A stretch of 64,000 nucleotides of DNA from Sediminivirga luteola (GTDB lineage Bacteria > Actinomycetota > Actinomycetes > Actinomycetales > Brevibacteriaceae): contig NZ_BMFY01000006.1 of NCBI RefSeq assembly GCF_014639315.1, positions 106,510 to 170,509 of the forward strand, in the 5' to 3' direction. Below the pieces are notes generated by a model that had not been told where the DNA came from, ran no database searches, and saw only the letters and a list, made by a program, of their open reading frames with translations. The translations under genes were made by a program, and so were the position numbers. Of this stretch, positions 16,488-24,583 are shown in pieces (position 1 is the stretch's first letter; every line of letters starts with the position of its first letter).

Positions 16488-17708
16488 GTGACAGTCGCCC
16501 CGACCGAGAACACCCAGGCCCCGGCCGCTCCCGCCGACCGGGACGAGCTGCGACGCCGGATCGACGTGCTGGGCATCGAAGCCCAGCTGACGTCCGACGA
16601 GCTTGCCGTCCGTGACACCGCTCGCCGCTTCGTCGACGAGCGCATCCGCCCGAACATCGCCCAGTGGTACGAGGACGCCCGCTTCCCGGTGGAGATCGTC
16701 CCCGAACTCGGTCGCCTCGGGCTGCTGGGCATGCACCTGGACGGGTACGGCTGCCCGGGACGCAGTGCCGTGGAGTACGGCCTGGTGGGCATGGAGCTGG
16801 AAGCCGGGGACTCCGGCCTGAGGACGTTCGTCTCGGTGCAGGGCTCGCTCGCGATGAGCGCCATCCACAAGTTCGGCAGCGAGGAGCAGAAGCAGCAGTA
16901 CCTTCCCGGCATGGCGCGTGGCGAGATCATCGGCTGCTTCGGCCTGACCGAGCCCAAGGCGGGTTCCGACCCGGCGGGGATGGTCACCTACGCCCGCCGT
17001 GACGGCGACCACTGGATCATCAGCGGTGAGAAGCGGTGGATCGGCCTGGCGTCCATCGCGCAGCTGGCGATCATCTGGGCCAAGACCGACGAGGGTCTGC
17101 GCGGGTTCATCGTGCCCACCGACACCCCAGGCTTCACCGCGCGGGTGCTGGAGCCGAAGCTGTCGATGCGCGCCTCCGTCCAGTGCGAGATCGAGCTCGA
17201 CGAGGTCCGGATCCCGGATTCGCTGCGGCTGCCGGAGGCCACCGGGTACCGGGGTCCGTTCTCCTGCCTGAACGAGGCCCGGTACGGCATCATGTGGGGT
17301 GCCCTCGGTGCGGCGCGGGACTGCCTGGAAGAGGTCCTGGCGTACACCTCCGAGCGCCGCCAGTTCGGCACCCCCATCGCCGCGTTCCAGCTGACCCAGC
17401 GCCGCCTGGTGGAGATGCAGCTTGAACTGCAGAAGGGTCTGCTCGTGGCGCTGCACACCGGTCGGCTCAAGGACGCCGGCACCCTGGACCCGGTCCAGAT
17501 CTCGGTGGGCAAGCTGAACAACGTCCGTGCCGCCATCGAGATCGCCCGCGATGCCCGCGCCATGCTCGGCGGCAACGGCATCACCCTGGACTACTCGCCG
17601 CTGCGGCACGCCAACAACCTCGAATCGGTGCGCACCTATGAGGGCACCGACGAGGTTCACACGCTGATCCTCGGCCGCGCGCTGACCGGTCACGCCGCTT
17701 TCAGCTGA
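16488..17708 (+). CDS. gcdH: Acyl-CoA dehydrogenase, glutaryl-CoA dehydrogenase type
   Basis: This 406-residue FAD enzyme has the acyl-CoA dehydrogenase segments GCFGLTEPKAGSDPAGM (flavin/substrate loop) and EKRWIGLASIAQLAI. The catalytic base Glu lies in RTYEGTDEVHTLILGRALTG. The pattern ARYGIMWGALGAARDCLEE and the YEGT-x-x-VH ending are typical of glutaryl-CoA dehydrogenase, which oxidatively decarboxylates glutaryl-CoA to crotonyl-CoA in lysine and tryptophan breakdown. Other acyl-CoA substrates remain possible. The GTG start is preceded by GAAAGG. It is monocistronic, with purU 110 bp downstream behind its own promoter. Confidence 0.85.
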   Translation: MTVAPTENTQAPAAPADRDELRRRIDVLGIEAQLTSDELAVRDTARRFVDERIRPNIAQWYEDARFPVEIVPELGRLGLLGMHLDGYGCPGRSAVEYGLVGMELEAGDSGLRTFVSVQGSLAMSAIHKFGSEEQKQQYLPGMARGEIIGCFGLTEPKAGSDPAGMVTYARRDGDHWIISGEKRWIGLASIAQLAIIWAKTDEGLRGFIVPTDTPGFTARVLEPKLSMRASVQCEIELDEVRIPDSLRLPEATGYRGPFSCLNEARYGIMWGALGAARDCLEEVLAYTSERRQFGTPIAAFQLTQRRLVEMQLELQKGLLVALHTGRLKDAGTLDPVQISVGKLNNVRAAIEIARDARAMLGGNGITLDYSPLRHANNLESVRTYEGTDEVHTLILGRALTGHAAFS

Positions 17709-17806
17709 CGACGCTGTCCGGGGCCAGGACGGCGCTTCGCGGCGGTGACCGGTCACGCCGCGTGCGGCTGACCCTCTCCGCCGTGCGCGGCCGGGCCACA
17801 ACGAGC

Positions 17807-17812
17807 TACCCT
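17807..17812 (+). promoter_or_regulatory. -10 hexamer TACCCT, leaderless configuration for purU
   Basis: TACCCT is followed by exactly 6 nt (CGACAG) and then an in-frame GTG at 17819. This spacing matches several other genes in the window and places the transcript start on the start codon. Confidence 0.45.
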
Positions 17813-17818
17813 CGACAG

Positions 17819-18877
17819 GTGGACCGAGAGCGCGACATGTCACAGACCCCCGCATCGACGGCCGGAAAGCCCGCTGGCCAGGGCACCGGCACCCCTGCGC
17901 CGGGCGCCCGGCCCGGTGGCCCCGGTACCGGCGGTGCCGCTATGGGCGGAGGGGACCGCGGGCCGGCCGCGACTGCGGGCCAGGGTCGTAGTGGGGAACA
18001 GGGCCGTGCCGCGGAGCCTGGACAGGCCGAGGAGATCGTGCTCACGCTCTCCTGCATGGACACGATCGGCATCGTGCACGCGGTCAGCGGATTCCTGGTG
18101 GCGCACCGGCTCAACATCGTCAACAGCCAGCAGTTCGACGACCCCGGCAGCGGACGCTTCTTCCTGCGGGTGCAGGCCCGCGCCGAACGCCCGGTGGACG
18201 TGCTGGCACTGCGTTCGGCGTTCCAGGCGCTCGCGGACAACTACGGCATGGACTGGAACCTCTCTGACGCCGATGAGCGCATGCGCCTGCTCATCATGGT
18301 CTCCAAGTTCGACCACTGCCTGAACGACCTGCTGTACCGGATCCGCACCGGGGCGCTGCGGGTCGAGGTGCCGGTCATCGTCTCCAACCATCCGGACCTG
18401 GCGCCGCTGGCCGAGGCCGAGGGGATCCCGTTCGTGCACATCCCGGTCACCGCCGAGACGAAGCCGCAGGCGGAGGTACGGGTGCGGGAGATCGTCGACG
18501 AGTACCGGATCGATCTGGTGGTGCTGGCCAGGTACATGCAGATCCTCTCCGATGAGCTCTGCGCCGATCTGGCCGGGCGGGCGATCAACATCCACCACTC
18601 GTTCCTGCCCGGTTTCAAGGGCGCACGGCCCTACCACCAGGCGTTCGAACGCGGAGTGAAGCTCGTCGGGGCGACGGCGCACTACGTCACGGCGGACCTT
18701 GACGAGGGACCGATCATCGAGCAGGAGGTGTTCCGCGTGAATCACGCGCACAGCGCCGAGGACCTCGCGCTGGCCGGACGGGACGCCGAATGCGCTGCGC
18801 TGGCCCGGGCGGTGCGCTGGCATTCGGAACGCCGTGTGCTGCTCAACGGCGCCCGCACGGTGGTCTTCACCGACTGA
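17819..18877 (+). CDS. purU: Formyltetrahydrofolate deformylase
   Basis: The enzyme has about 352 residues and hydrolyses 10-formyl-THF to formate and THF. An ACT regulatory domain (about 60-135, VLTLSCMDTIGIVHAVSGFL) is followed by the formyltransferase fold with the catalytic Asn-His-Asp set in INIHHSFLPGFKGARPYH and GATAHYVTADLDEGPIIEQ. A Gly/Pro/Ala-rich tail of about 55 residues precedes the ACT domain and looks unstructured; most PurU proteins lack it. I prefer GTG 17819 because a -10 hexamer ends 6 nt before it; ATG 17837 (MSQTPAS) is the alternative. Fhs at 51482 makes the substrate of this enzyme, so the two can balance one-carbon pools. Confidence 0.92.
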   Translation: MDRERDMSQTPASTAGKPAGQGTGTPAPGARPGGPGTGGAAMGGGDRGPAATAGQGRSGEQGRAAEPGQAEEIVLTLSCMDTIGIVHAVSGFLVAHRLNIVNSQQFDDPGSGRFFLRVQARAERPVDVLALRSAFQALADNYGMDWNLSDADERMRLLIMVSKFDHCLNDLLYRIRTGALRVEVPVIVSNHPDLAPLAEAEGIPFVHIPVTAETKPQAEVRVREIVDEYRIDLVVLARYMQILSDELCADLAGRAINIHHSFLPGFKGARPYHQAFERGVKLVGATAHYVTADLDEGPIIEQEVFRVNHAHSAEDLALAGRDAECAALARAVRWHSERRVLLNGARTVVFTD

Positions 18878-18931
18878 GGTCCCGGGGCGCTCCGGCGAAG
18901 ACGCGCGCATAGCGGCCGGCGGCTGAAGGGC

Positions 18932-18937
18932 TACCCT
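18932..18937 (+). promoter_or_regulatory. -10 hexamer TACCCT for the TM2 gene
   Basis: TACCCT lies 30 bp before the ATG, giving a transcript start near 18944 and a leader of about 24 nt that contains GAGGAGGA. Confidence 0.4.
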
Positions 18938-18967
18938 GGAAGAACCTGCACGACGAGGAGGACGACC

Positions 18968-19186
18968 ATGCCCGCCAACCCGCCCAAGGATCCCGGCCTC
19001 GCCCTGGTGCTGACCATCATCGGGTTCTTCTTCATCGCCGGGCTGCAGTACTTCTACATCGGGAAGTATCTCAAGGGGTTCCTGTTCCTGATCACGCTCG
19101 GCTTCCTGTACATCGGCACGATCATCTCGCTGTTCACCATCACGGGGGAGACCCGGCGCCGCAACGTCCTCGAAGGGTACCGCTGA
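18968..19186 (+). CDS. Small TM2-domain membrane protein
   Basis: This 72-residue protein has two transmembrane helices (LALVLTIIGFFFIAG and LFLITLGFLYIGTIISLF) joined by the short turn LQYFYIGKYLKG. That is the TM2 arrangement with an aromatic/Gly-rich turn. A polar tail, GETRRRNVLEGYR, follows. TM2 proteins have no established bacterial function. The ATG has a strong GAGGAGGA site 5-12 nt upstream. It appears to be a single-gene unit that ends just before a palindromic repeat. Confidence 0.75.
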   Translation: MPANPPKDPGLALVLTIIGFFFIAGLQYFYIGKYLKGFLFLITLGFLYIGTIISLFTITGETRRRNVLEGYR

Positions 19187-19201
19187 CCCGGACGAGTCTC
19201 C

Positions 19202-19299
19202 CTATGTCGTTGCTGCGCCCGTAGATCGTCACTCTCCAGGCCCGGGCGACGACGATATAAGAGCGCGACGACGATGTAAGAGCGCAGTGACGAGCTAAC
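19202..19299. repeat. Dispersed palindromic repeat, family 2, copy 1
   Basis: This copy of an ~80-bp imperfect palindrome contains the core ACTCTCCAGGCCCGGGCGAC (19231-19250) followed by GACGATATAAGAGCGC. An extra 19-bp internal duplication (GACGACGATGTAAGAGCGC) makes it longer than the others. It is inverted relative to the copy at 20064-20143 and parallel to the one at 53273-53349. Confidence 0.8.
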
Positions 19300-19456
19300 A
19301 ACCTCGCCAGGCGCGCGACGAGGTGACGACATGCACGGGTGACGACGCAGCTCATTAAGGGGGTCTGCCGGCCCGCGCGCACGCCGGGGGCCCGAGCTCA
19401 GCAACGACGCGCACGGCCCAATAGACGAGCTCACTCGAAAGGCGAGGAAGCGCCGT

Positions 19457-19946
19457 TCAGCGGCCGAGAAGCCGTCTCAGGTATGCGGCACTGTCGAGGT
19501 GGCTCCATAGGACGCGGTGAACCGTCCATCCTTCGTAGCGCAACGCCAGTTCGCGCCGCTTCTCCGCGGCGATGGCCTTTTCGGGGTCTGTGCCCGGTGC
19601 GACATACTTGCCGATGCCGTCGCACTCCAGGCCCTCTTTCGCCTCTTCGTCGCCTGAAGATGGTCCCTGGCGGAAGCTCATGTACCCGGCTGAGCATGCC
19701 TGCTCGGATAAGCAGGGCGTTCTTCTCCCACGGGCGCATCTGAGCCGAGCGTTGCTTGAGCGTTGGGGAGGACGCCAGAGCTGCGACGGGGTTGTGGTCA
19801 AGGATCCCGCAGGTATCGAACACGAGATACCAGCCGGTTCGGATTCGCCGCAGGCAGCACCTTCGCGCCGCGGCGTCGATGGCGTGCTCGCTCATGCCCA
19901 GGTGGCGGAGTTCGTTTCGCGAGACTACTGTCGGCTGCTCGTGCAT
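19457..19946 (-). pseudogene. Decayed AbiEi/DUF559-type protein gene
   Basis: Reading on the minus strand from ATG 19946 (AAAGGG upstream), the frame gives a winged-helix-like N-terminus: VSRNELRHLGMSEHAIDAAA and IRTGWYLVF. This resembles the antitoxin domain of AbiEi-type proteins. The matching C-terminal part, ECDGIGKYVAPGTDPEKAIA and RYEGWTVHRVLWSHLD, lies in another frame and ends at 19457. It resembles the DUF559 nuclease-like tail of a ~300-residue actinobacterial family. The middle of the protein, more than 100 residues, is missing. A deletion plus frameshift therefore killed the gene. It lies between two inverted copies of the family 2 repeat. Confidence 0.65.
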
Positions 19947-20063
19947 GCCCTTTACGTTCGCTTACCGCGACGGTGGCGCGCGACCCTTGGCCACTGGCTG
20001 TGGATAACGCTGGCGGGTTTGCCATTGCGCCCGGAGCGAAGAATGGCCAGGCGGACGAGCCTC

Positions 20064-20143
20064 CTTACGTCGTCGCTGCGCGCTTATATCGTCGTCGCCC
20101 GGGCCTGGAGAGTGGCGACGTAAGAGCGCAGTGACGACGTAAG
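20064..20143. repeat. Dispersed palindromic repeat, family 2, copy 2
   Basis: This is the cleanest copy, 80 bp. Its ends CTTACGTCGTCGCTGCGCGC and the complement of GAGCGCAGTGACGACGTAAG pair with two mismatches, and the centre carries GCCCGGGCCTGGAGAGTGGC. It would fold into a long hairpin in RNA or single-stranded DNA. It lies upstream of nothing on the plus strand and 25 bp past the stop of the YciI-like gene, in inverted orientation to copy 1. Confidence 0.85.
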
Positions 20144-20168
20144 GGCGCGTAACGACAGCGCGGCGCGT

Positions 20169-20453
20169 TCAGCCGCCGAGGCTGCCGATGACGATGTCCC
20201 ACTCGCGGATGGTGCGCTCGGCGATGACACCCTCGGTCCAGAACGGGTCCTGATCGAGCAGCCGCGTGACTTCCTCGGCGTCTGCGGCGTTCATGATGAC
20301 GAGGGCGCTCGGCGGGGTGCCGGGGTGCGGGCCCGATACGATGAGCTTGCCCTGCTCGTGCAGCGAGCGCAGATAGTCACGGTGCGCCGGACGATGCTCG
20401 TCCCGCTTCGCTTCGTCGTCGATGTAGTCGTAGATGACGGAGAAGGTGGCCAC
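20169..20453 (-). CDS. YciI-like protein
   Basis: This 94-residue protein has the YciI ferredoxin-like fold pattern: an N-terminal strand (ATFSVIYDYIDD), a putative catalytic His/Asp region (DEHRPAHRDYLRSLHEQGKL) and the GPHPG turn. The C-terminal half has EEVTRLLDQDPFWTEGV. YciI relatives are small enzymes or sensors, and the activity of this one is unknown. GTG 20453 is chosen over an upstream ATG at 20537 because AGGAGG precedes it at good spacing and the extra residues are not family-like. It is monocistronic. Confidence 0.8.
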   Translation of the reverse strand: MATFSVIYDYIDDEAKRDEHRPAHRDYLRSLHEQGKLIVSGPHPGTPPSALVIMNAADAEEVTRLLDQDPFWTEGVIAERTIREWDIVIGSLGG

Positions 20454-20680
20454 GGTGCGTTCCTCCTGGTGATGGGTTGCGCCGCCCCATGCGGGCGGCG
20501 CGGATGCGCTCTCATCCTCGCACAGCTCTGCCTCCACCCCCGGAACCAGGCGTGCGCGGCTACGTGCGCATCGCGTGGCCCGGCGGGGCAGTGCGGCCGG
20601 GCCGGCTAAGGCAGCTCGGGGACCCCGCCGGGCTCGCGGCTAGCCTCGTGAGCCGGTGGCCCCACGATGCCGTGGGAACG

Positions 20681-20720
20681 CGAAGGCGCCCGCGGCGCTC
20701 AATGGCCACGGGCGCCTTCC
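20681..20720. terminator. Terminator hairpin after the aminotransferase gene
   Basis: GAAGGCGCCCG (20682-20692) pairs perfectly with CGGGCGCCTTC (20709-20719) around a 16-nt loop, 50 bp past the stop of the aminotransferase gene on the minus strand. The stem is 11 bp and very GC-rich, with no long T-run. Confidence 0.6.
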
Positions 20721-20770
20721 GGTGCGTACCGCGCGTATATGCGCGAGAATCGTCCGTCCGGAGGTGGCGA

Positions 20771-22150
20771 TCAGATCTTGGTGGAGGCCTCGGTGAGGAC
20801 GCTGCGCAGGATCTGCTCGATCTGGTCGAACTCGCTCTGACCGATGGTCAGCGGCGGAGCGAGCTGGATGACCGGGTCGCCGCGGTCGTCGGCGCGGCAG
20901 TACAGCCCGGCGTCGAAGAGCGCATTGGAGAGGAAGCCCTTGAGCAGTCGCTCGGACTCCTCGTCGTTGAAGGTCTCCTTGGTGGCCTTGTCCTTGACCA
21001 GCTCGATGCCGTAGAAGTACCCCTCGCCACGGACATCGCCGACGATGGGCAGGTCCAGCAGCTTCTCCAGCGTGGAGCGGAAGGCGCCGGCGTTGTCGTG
21101 CACCCGGTCGACCAGCTTCTCCTGCTCGAAGATGTCCAGGTTCGCCAGAGCGATCGCGCAGGCCACCGGGTGCCCGCCGAAGGTGTAACCGTGGTAGAAG
21201 GTCTCGCCGCCCTTGCCGAAGGGCTCGAAGAGCTTCTCCGAGGCGATCATCGCACCCAGCGGCGCATAACCGGAGGTGATGCCCTTGGCGCAGGTGATGA
21301 TGTCCGGGGTGTAGCCGAAGTCCTTGCAGGCGAAGATCTCGCCCACCCGGCCGAAGGCGCAGATGACCTCGTCGGAGACCAGCAGGACGTCGTACTCGTC
21401 GCAGATCTCGCGCACGCGCTCGAAGTATCCGGGCGGCGGCGGGAAGCAGCCGCCGGAGTTCTGCACCGGCTCCAGGAAGACCGCGGCCACGGAATCCGCG
21501 CCTTCGAACTCGATCGCCTCGGCGATGCGGTCGGCGGCCCAGCGGCCGAACGCCTTCTCATCGCCCGAGAACTGTTCGGGCGCGCGGTAGAAGTTGGTGT
21601 TGGGCACCTTGCGGGCACCGGGCACCAGCGGGGCGAACTGGTTGCGCAGACCCGGCAGCGAGGTCACCGAGAGCGCCCCGTGCGGGGTGCCGTGGTACGC
21701 GGTGGCGCGGGAGATCACCTTGTGCTTGCCGGGCTTGCCCTTGGCGAGGAAGTAGTTCTTGGCCAGCTTGAGCGCCGACTCCACGGAGTCGCCGCCGCCG
21801 GAGGTGAAGAACACGCGGTTCAGATCGCCCGGGGCGTATCCGGCGAGCCGGTCGGCCAGCTCGATGGCGCTCGGGTGGGCGTAGGACCACAGCGGGAAGA
21901 AGTCCAGCTTCTTCGTCTGCTCGTACGCGACCTTCGCCAGTTCCTCCCGGCCGTGGCCCACCTGGACCACGAACAGACCGGCAAGGCCGTCGATGTACTC
22001 CTTGCCCTTGTCGTCGTAGATCAGGTGGCCCTCGCCGCGGGTGATGACGGGCACCTGCCCGCCGTCGACGAGTTCCTTGTGGTTGGACATGTGCAGCCAC
22101 AAGTGGTCGCGAGCCTGCTGCTGCAGGGTCTCGGATGCGATATCCGCCAT
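20771..22150 (-). CDS. Class III aminotransferase (putrescine/GABA type)
   Basis: This PLP enzyme of about 459 residues shows FFTSGGGDSVESALKLAKNY, the PLP-contact LLVSDEVICAFGRVG and the Schiff-base lysine in DIITCAKGITSGYAPLGA. It belongs to the omega-aminotransferase group acting on terminal amines such as putrescine, beta-alanine or GABA. The ATG at 22150 is 2 bp after the stop of the Lrp-type regulator gene, with CTGGGGGAC upstream, so the two are coupled. The divergent aminoaldehyde dehydrogenase and Pot-type importer support putrescine (or a related diamine) as the amino donor, with 4-aminobutanal as product. The sequence alone does not fix the substrate. Confidence 0.88.
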   Translation of the reverse strand: MADIASETLQQQARDHLWLHMSNHKELVDGGQVPVITRGEGHLIYDDKGKEYIDGLAGLFVVQVGHGREELAKVAYEQTKKLDFFPLWSYAHPSAIELADRLAGYAPGDLNRVFFTSGGGDSVESALKLAKNYFLAKGKPGKHKVISRATAYHGTPHGALSVTSLPGLRNQFAPLVPGARKVPNTNFYRAPEQFSGDEKAFGRWAADRIAEAIEFEGADSVAAVFLEPVQNSGGCFPPPPGYFERVREICDEYDVLLVSDEVICAFGRVGEIFACKDFGYTPDIITCAKGITSGYAPLGAMIASEKLFEPFGKGGETFYHGYTFGGHPVACAIALANLDIFEQEKLVDRVHDNAGAFRSTLEKLLDLPIVGDVRGEGYFYGIELVKDKATKETFNDEESERLLKGFLSNALFDAGLYCRADDRGDPVIQLAPPLTIGQSEFDQIEQILRSVLTEASTKI

Positions 22151-22152
22151 GG

Positions 22153-22638
22153 TTATCTGGTCCCCCAGTCGTATTTCTGCTTGCGAAGCGATAGGTACAT
22201 GAAGGTCTCCGTGCTGACGACCCCGTCGATCGATCTGATCCGGTCGTTGATCAGGTGGAACAGGTCCGAGTCTGACTCGCACACCGCCTCGACGATGAGG
22301 TCGAATCCGCCGGCCGTGATCACCACGTAGTCGACCTCGTCAATCGCGGTCAGCTGGTCGGCGACGACGCTGACGTCCCCGGCGACCTTCACTCCGAGCA
22401 TTGCCTGACGCGAGAATCCCAGTTGCAGCGGGTCGGTGACCGCTACGATCTGGATGGCTCCGCTGTCGACCAGTCTCCCGACGCGTTGCCGCACCGCGGC
22501 CTCGGACAGTCCGACTGCCTTGCCGATGGAGGCGTAACTGCGGCGGCCGTCCTCCTGCAGCTGCTCGATGATGCGCTTGGCGAGGTAGTCCAGTTGCAGA
22601 GGCCCGCCCCCGCGTTCCGCTCGGGATTTCTGGCTCAC
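22153..22638 (-). CDS. Lrp/AsnC-family transcription regulator
   Basis: The protein has 161 residues. An N-terminal helix-turn-helix (LDYLAKRIIEQLQEDGRRSY, then IGKAVGLSEAAVRQRVGRL) is joined to a RAM ligand-binding domain (DVSVVADQLTAIDEVDYVVI, and GGFDLIVEAVCESD). GTG 22638 has AAGGAG about 7 nt upstream and is preferred over an ATG at 22716. It is the first gene of an operon with the aminotransferase. Regulators in this position usually sense the amine or amino acid and control both divergent arms, here the catabolic pair and the aldehyde dehydrogenase-transporter operon. Confidence 0.9.
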   Translation of the reverse strand: MSQKSRAERGGGPLQLDYLAKRIIEQLQEDGRRSYASIGKAVGLSEAAVRQRVGRLVDSGAIQIVAVTDPLQLGFSRQAMLGVKVAGDVSVVADQLTAIDEVDYVVITAGGFDLIVEAVCESDSDLFHLINDRIRSIDGVVSTETFMYLSLRKQKYDWGTR

Positions 22639-23048
22639 AGAGGGCTCCTTCGTTCTCGCGACCTTATCGTGACGTCTACCACCTTCTATTGAATCCGTAG
22701 ATTGTGCCCAGCGCAAGAACTGATTCCGAAGTCCCTACCGGGGGAAACCGGCTGAGACTGGGCGCTGATGTTCATCATAGCTGTCCGGGCTGCGGATTCA
22801 AGCAGTACCCCGGTGACCATTGCACTGATTTCGTTTCAAGTCGGTAAACAACTCATGGATGCCGTTGTATCGTGATCGCTATCACTGTTTAATGAGGGCA
22901 CTCGCCCGTGCGCACACGCCGCAGGGGCGAGTGTGACGAGACAGGCGCGGCCACGCGCACCGAGGAAGGCCGCGGCCGTAACGCCCGGTAAGGGCACCGG
23001 CCGGTACGGCAGAGCAGAACAGCGCCAGAGGGCGGGAAGTGAGAGATC
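22639..23048. promoter_or_regulatory. Divergent promoter region of the putrescine-type module
   Basis: These 410 bp separate the Lrp-type gene from the aldehyde dehydrogenase gene and are much A/T-richer than the surroundings at 22650-22720 and 22800-22895. Stretches such as CTATTGAATCCGTAGATTG are of the loose A/T-rich palindromic kind bound by Lrp proteins. A CRP-like inverted repeat lies at 22871-22886. No gene is present. Confidence 0.5.
22871..22886. promoter_or_regulatory. CRP/GlxR-like inverted repeat
   Basis: GTGA-TCGCTA-TCAC is a perfect 4-bp inverted repeat with the 6-bp spacing of CRP-family sites; the outermost positions are C and T instead of T and A. It lies 163 bp before the aldehyde dehydrogenase start and may bring the polyamine operon under carbon control. 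Confidence 0.4.
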
Positions 23049-24524
23049 GTGCAGTTCATCAACGGGGAGCTGATCGCCGGTTCCGGCGAGCAGATCGAGG
23101 TCATCAATCCGGCCACCGCGGAGGTGACCGGCACACTGACCGCCGCTGAGCCCGCTGACGTCGATGCTGCCGTGCAGGCGGCCAAGAACGCCTTCCCCGC
23201 CTGGTCCCGGCTGACCCCGGGTGAACGCAGCGACCTGATGCTGGCCTGGGCGCAGGCGCTGCGAGACCAGGCAGACGAACTCGCCGCCACCGAATCCCGC
23301 GAGACCGGGAAGAGCATCCGCCTGGCCACCGGCTTCGACGTGCCAGGATCCATCGACAACACCGTGTTCTTCGCCGGCGCGGCCCGTCACCTGCAGGGGC
23401 TCTCCGCTGGGGAATACTGGCCCGGTGCGACGTCGATGATCCGCCGTGAGCCGATCGGCGTCATCGGCTCCATCGCGCCCTGGAACTACCCGCTGCAGAT
23501 GGCCGCCTGGAAGATCCTGCCCGCGGTCGCCGCCGGCAACGCCATCGTGCTCAAGCCTAGCGAGCTCACCCCCTCCACCACCCTCGCCTTCGCCCGGGCC
23601 GCCTCCGAGGCCGGCATCCCGCCGGGCGTGATCAACGTCGTCAACGGCTACGGCCGGGTCACCGGAGAAGCGCTCGTCGGCCATCCTGACGTGGCCATGA
23701 CCTCCTTCACCGGCTCCACCGCCGTGGGCCGCCGCATCATGGAGATCGCCGCCGGCACCGGCAAGCGGGTCCACCTGGAACTCGGCGGCAAGGCGCCCTT
23801 CGTCGTGTTCGACGACGCCGATGTCGAGGCCGCCGCCCGCGGCGCCATCGCCGGATCGCTCATCAACGGCGGACAGGACTGCACCGCCGCCACCCGCGCC
23901 TATGTGCACCGCTCCCTCTTCGGCGAGTTCACCGAGCGGGTGGCCGCTCTGATGGAGCAGATCGTCATCGGCGATCCCAGCGACGAGGACACTGACCTCG
24001 GCTCGCTCATCTCGGTGGCCCACCGGGACCGCGTGGCCGGGTTCGTTGAGCGGGCGCAGGCCTCCGGCGCGCGCGTGCTCACCGGCGGAGAGGCACCCCA
24101 GGACGTGCCGGCAGGCTCGGCGTTCTACCGTCCCACCCTCATCGTCGGTGCCGAGCAGGACAGCGAGGTCGTCCAGCAGGAGATCTTCGGCCCGGTCCTG
24201 GTCGCGCTGCCCTTCGAGACGGACGACGAGGCGATCGCCCTGGCCAACGACACCCCGTACGGCCTGGCCGCCAGCGCCTGGACCTCCTCGGTGAACCGCT
24301 CCATGCGCGCCGCCGAGGAGATCGCCGCCGGGACCGTCTGGATCAACGAGCACATCCCGATCATGTCCGAGATGCCCCACGGCGGATACAAGTCCTCCGG
24401 GTTCGGCAAGGACATGTCCGCCTACTCCCTGGAGGAGTACACGAACATCAAGCACGTCCTCATCGACCGGAGCCCCGGCTCCACCCGCGACTGGCACGAC
24501 GCGGTCTTCCGGGACCGCGGCTGA
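23049..24524 (+). CDS. Gamma-aminobutyraldehyde dehydrogenase-like enzyme
   Basis: This 491-residue NAD(P)-dependent aldehyde dehydrogenase has APWNYPLQMAAWKILPAVAA, cofactor-site SFTGSTAVGRRIM, catalytic Glu in VHLELGGKAPFVVF and nucleophile Cys in NGGQDCTAATRAYV. The GGQDCTA version of the active-site loop is typical of PatD-type gamma-aminobutyraldehyde dehydrogenases; betaine aldehyde dehydrogenase is the nearest alternative. It would convert 4-aminobutanal, the product of the neighbouring aminotransferase, to GABA. GTG 23049 follows GGAAGTGAGAG. It heads the operon with the Pot-type transporter, 59 bp before the binding protein. Confidence 0.85.
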   Translation: MQFINGELIAGSGEQIEVINPATAEVTGTLTAAEPADVDAAVQAAKNAFPAWSRLTPGERSDLMLAWAQALRDQADELAATESRETGKSIRLATGFDVPGSIDNTVFFAGAARHLQGLSAGEYWPGATSMIRREPIGVIGSIAPWNYPLQMAAWKILPAVAAGNAIVLKPSELTPSTTLAFARAASEAGIPPGVINVVNGYGRVTGEALVGHPDVAMTSFTGSTAVGRRIMEIAAGTGKRVHLELGGKAPFVVFDDADVEAAARGAIAGSLINGGQDCTAATRAYVHRSLFGEFTERVAALMEQIVIGDPSDEDTDLGSLISVAHRDRVAGFVERAQASGARVLTGGEAPQDVPAGSAFYRPTLIVGAEQDSEVVQQEIFGPVLVALPFETDDEAIALANDTPYGLAASAWTSSVNRSMRAAEEIAAGTVWINEHIPIMSEMPHGGYKSSGFGKDMSAYSLEEYTNIKHVLIDRSPGSTRDWHDAVFRDRG

Positions 24525-24583
24525 GCCGCGCGGGCGCCGGCCGCCCCTCCCGTCTTCACCAGGTCCTCACCACGAAGGAGCAC

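Noticed and set aside
20049..20120. Peptide similarity (LRAYIVVARAW-type) encoded at all three family 2 repeats, which at first looks like a shared protein domain
   Set aside because: The similarity comes from the DNA repeat itself. The frames have different starts and stops and none has a ribosome-binding site or a conserved neighbour context.
22731..22790. Possible TPP riboswitch because of a GGCTGAGA motif upstream of the Lrp-aldehyde dehydrogenase region
   Set aside because: Only the CTGAGA box is present. The following ACCC and GAACCTGATC segments that complete a THI element are missing, and the adjacent genes are not thiamine genes.
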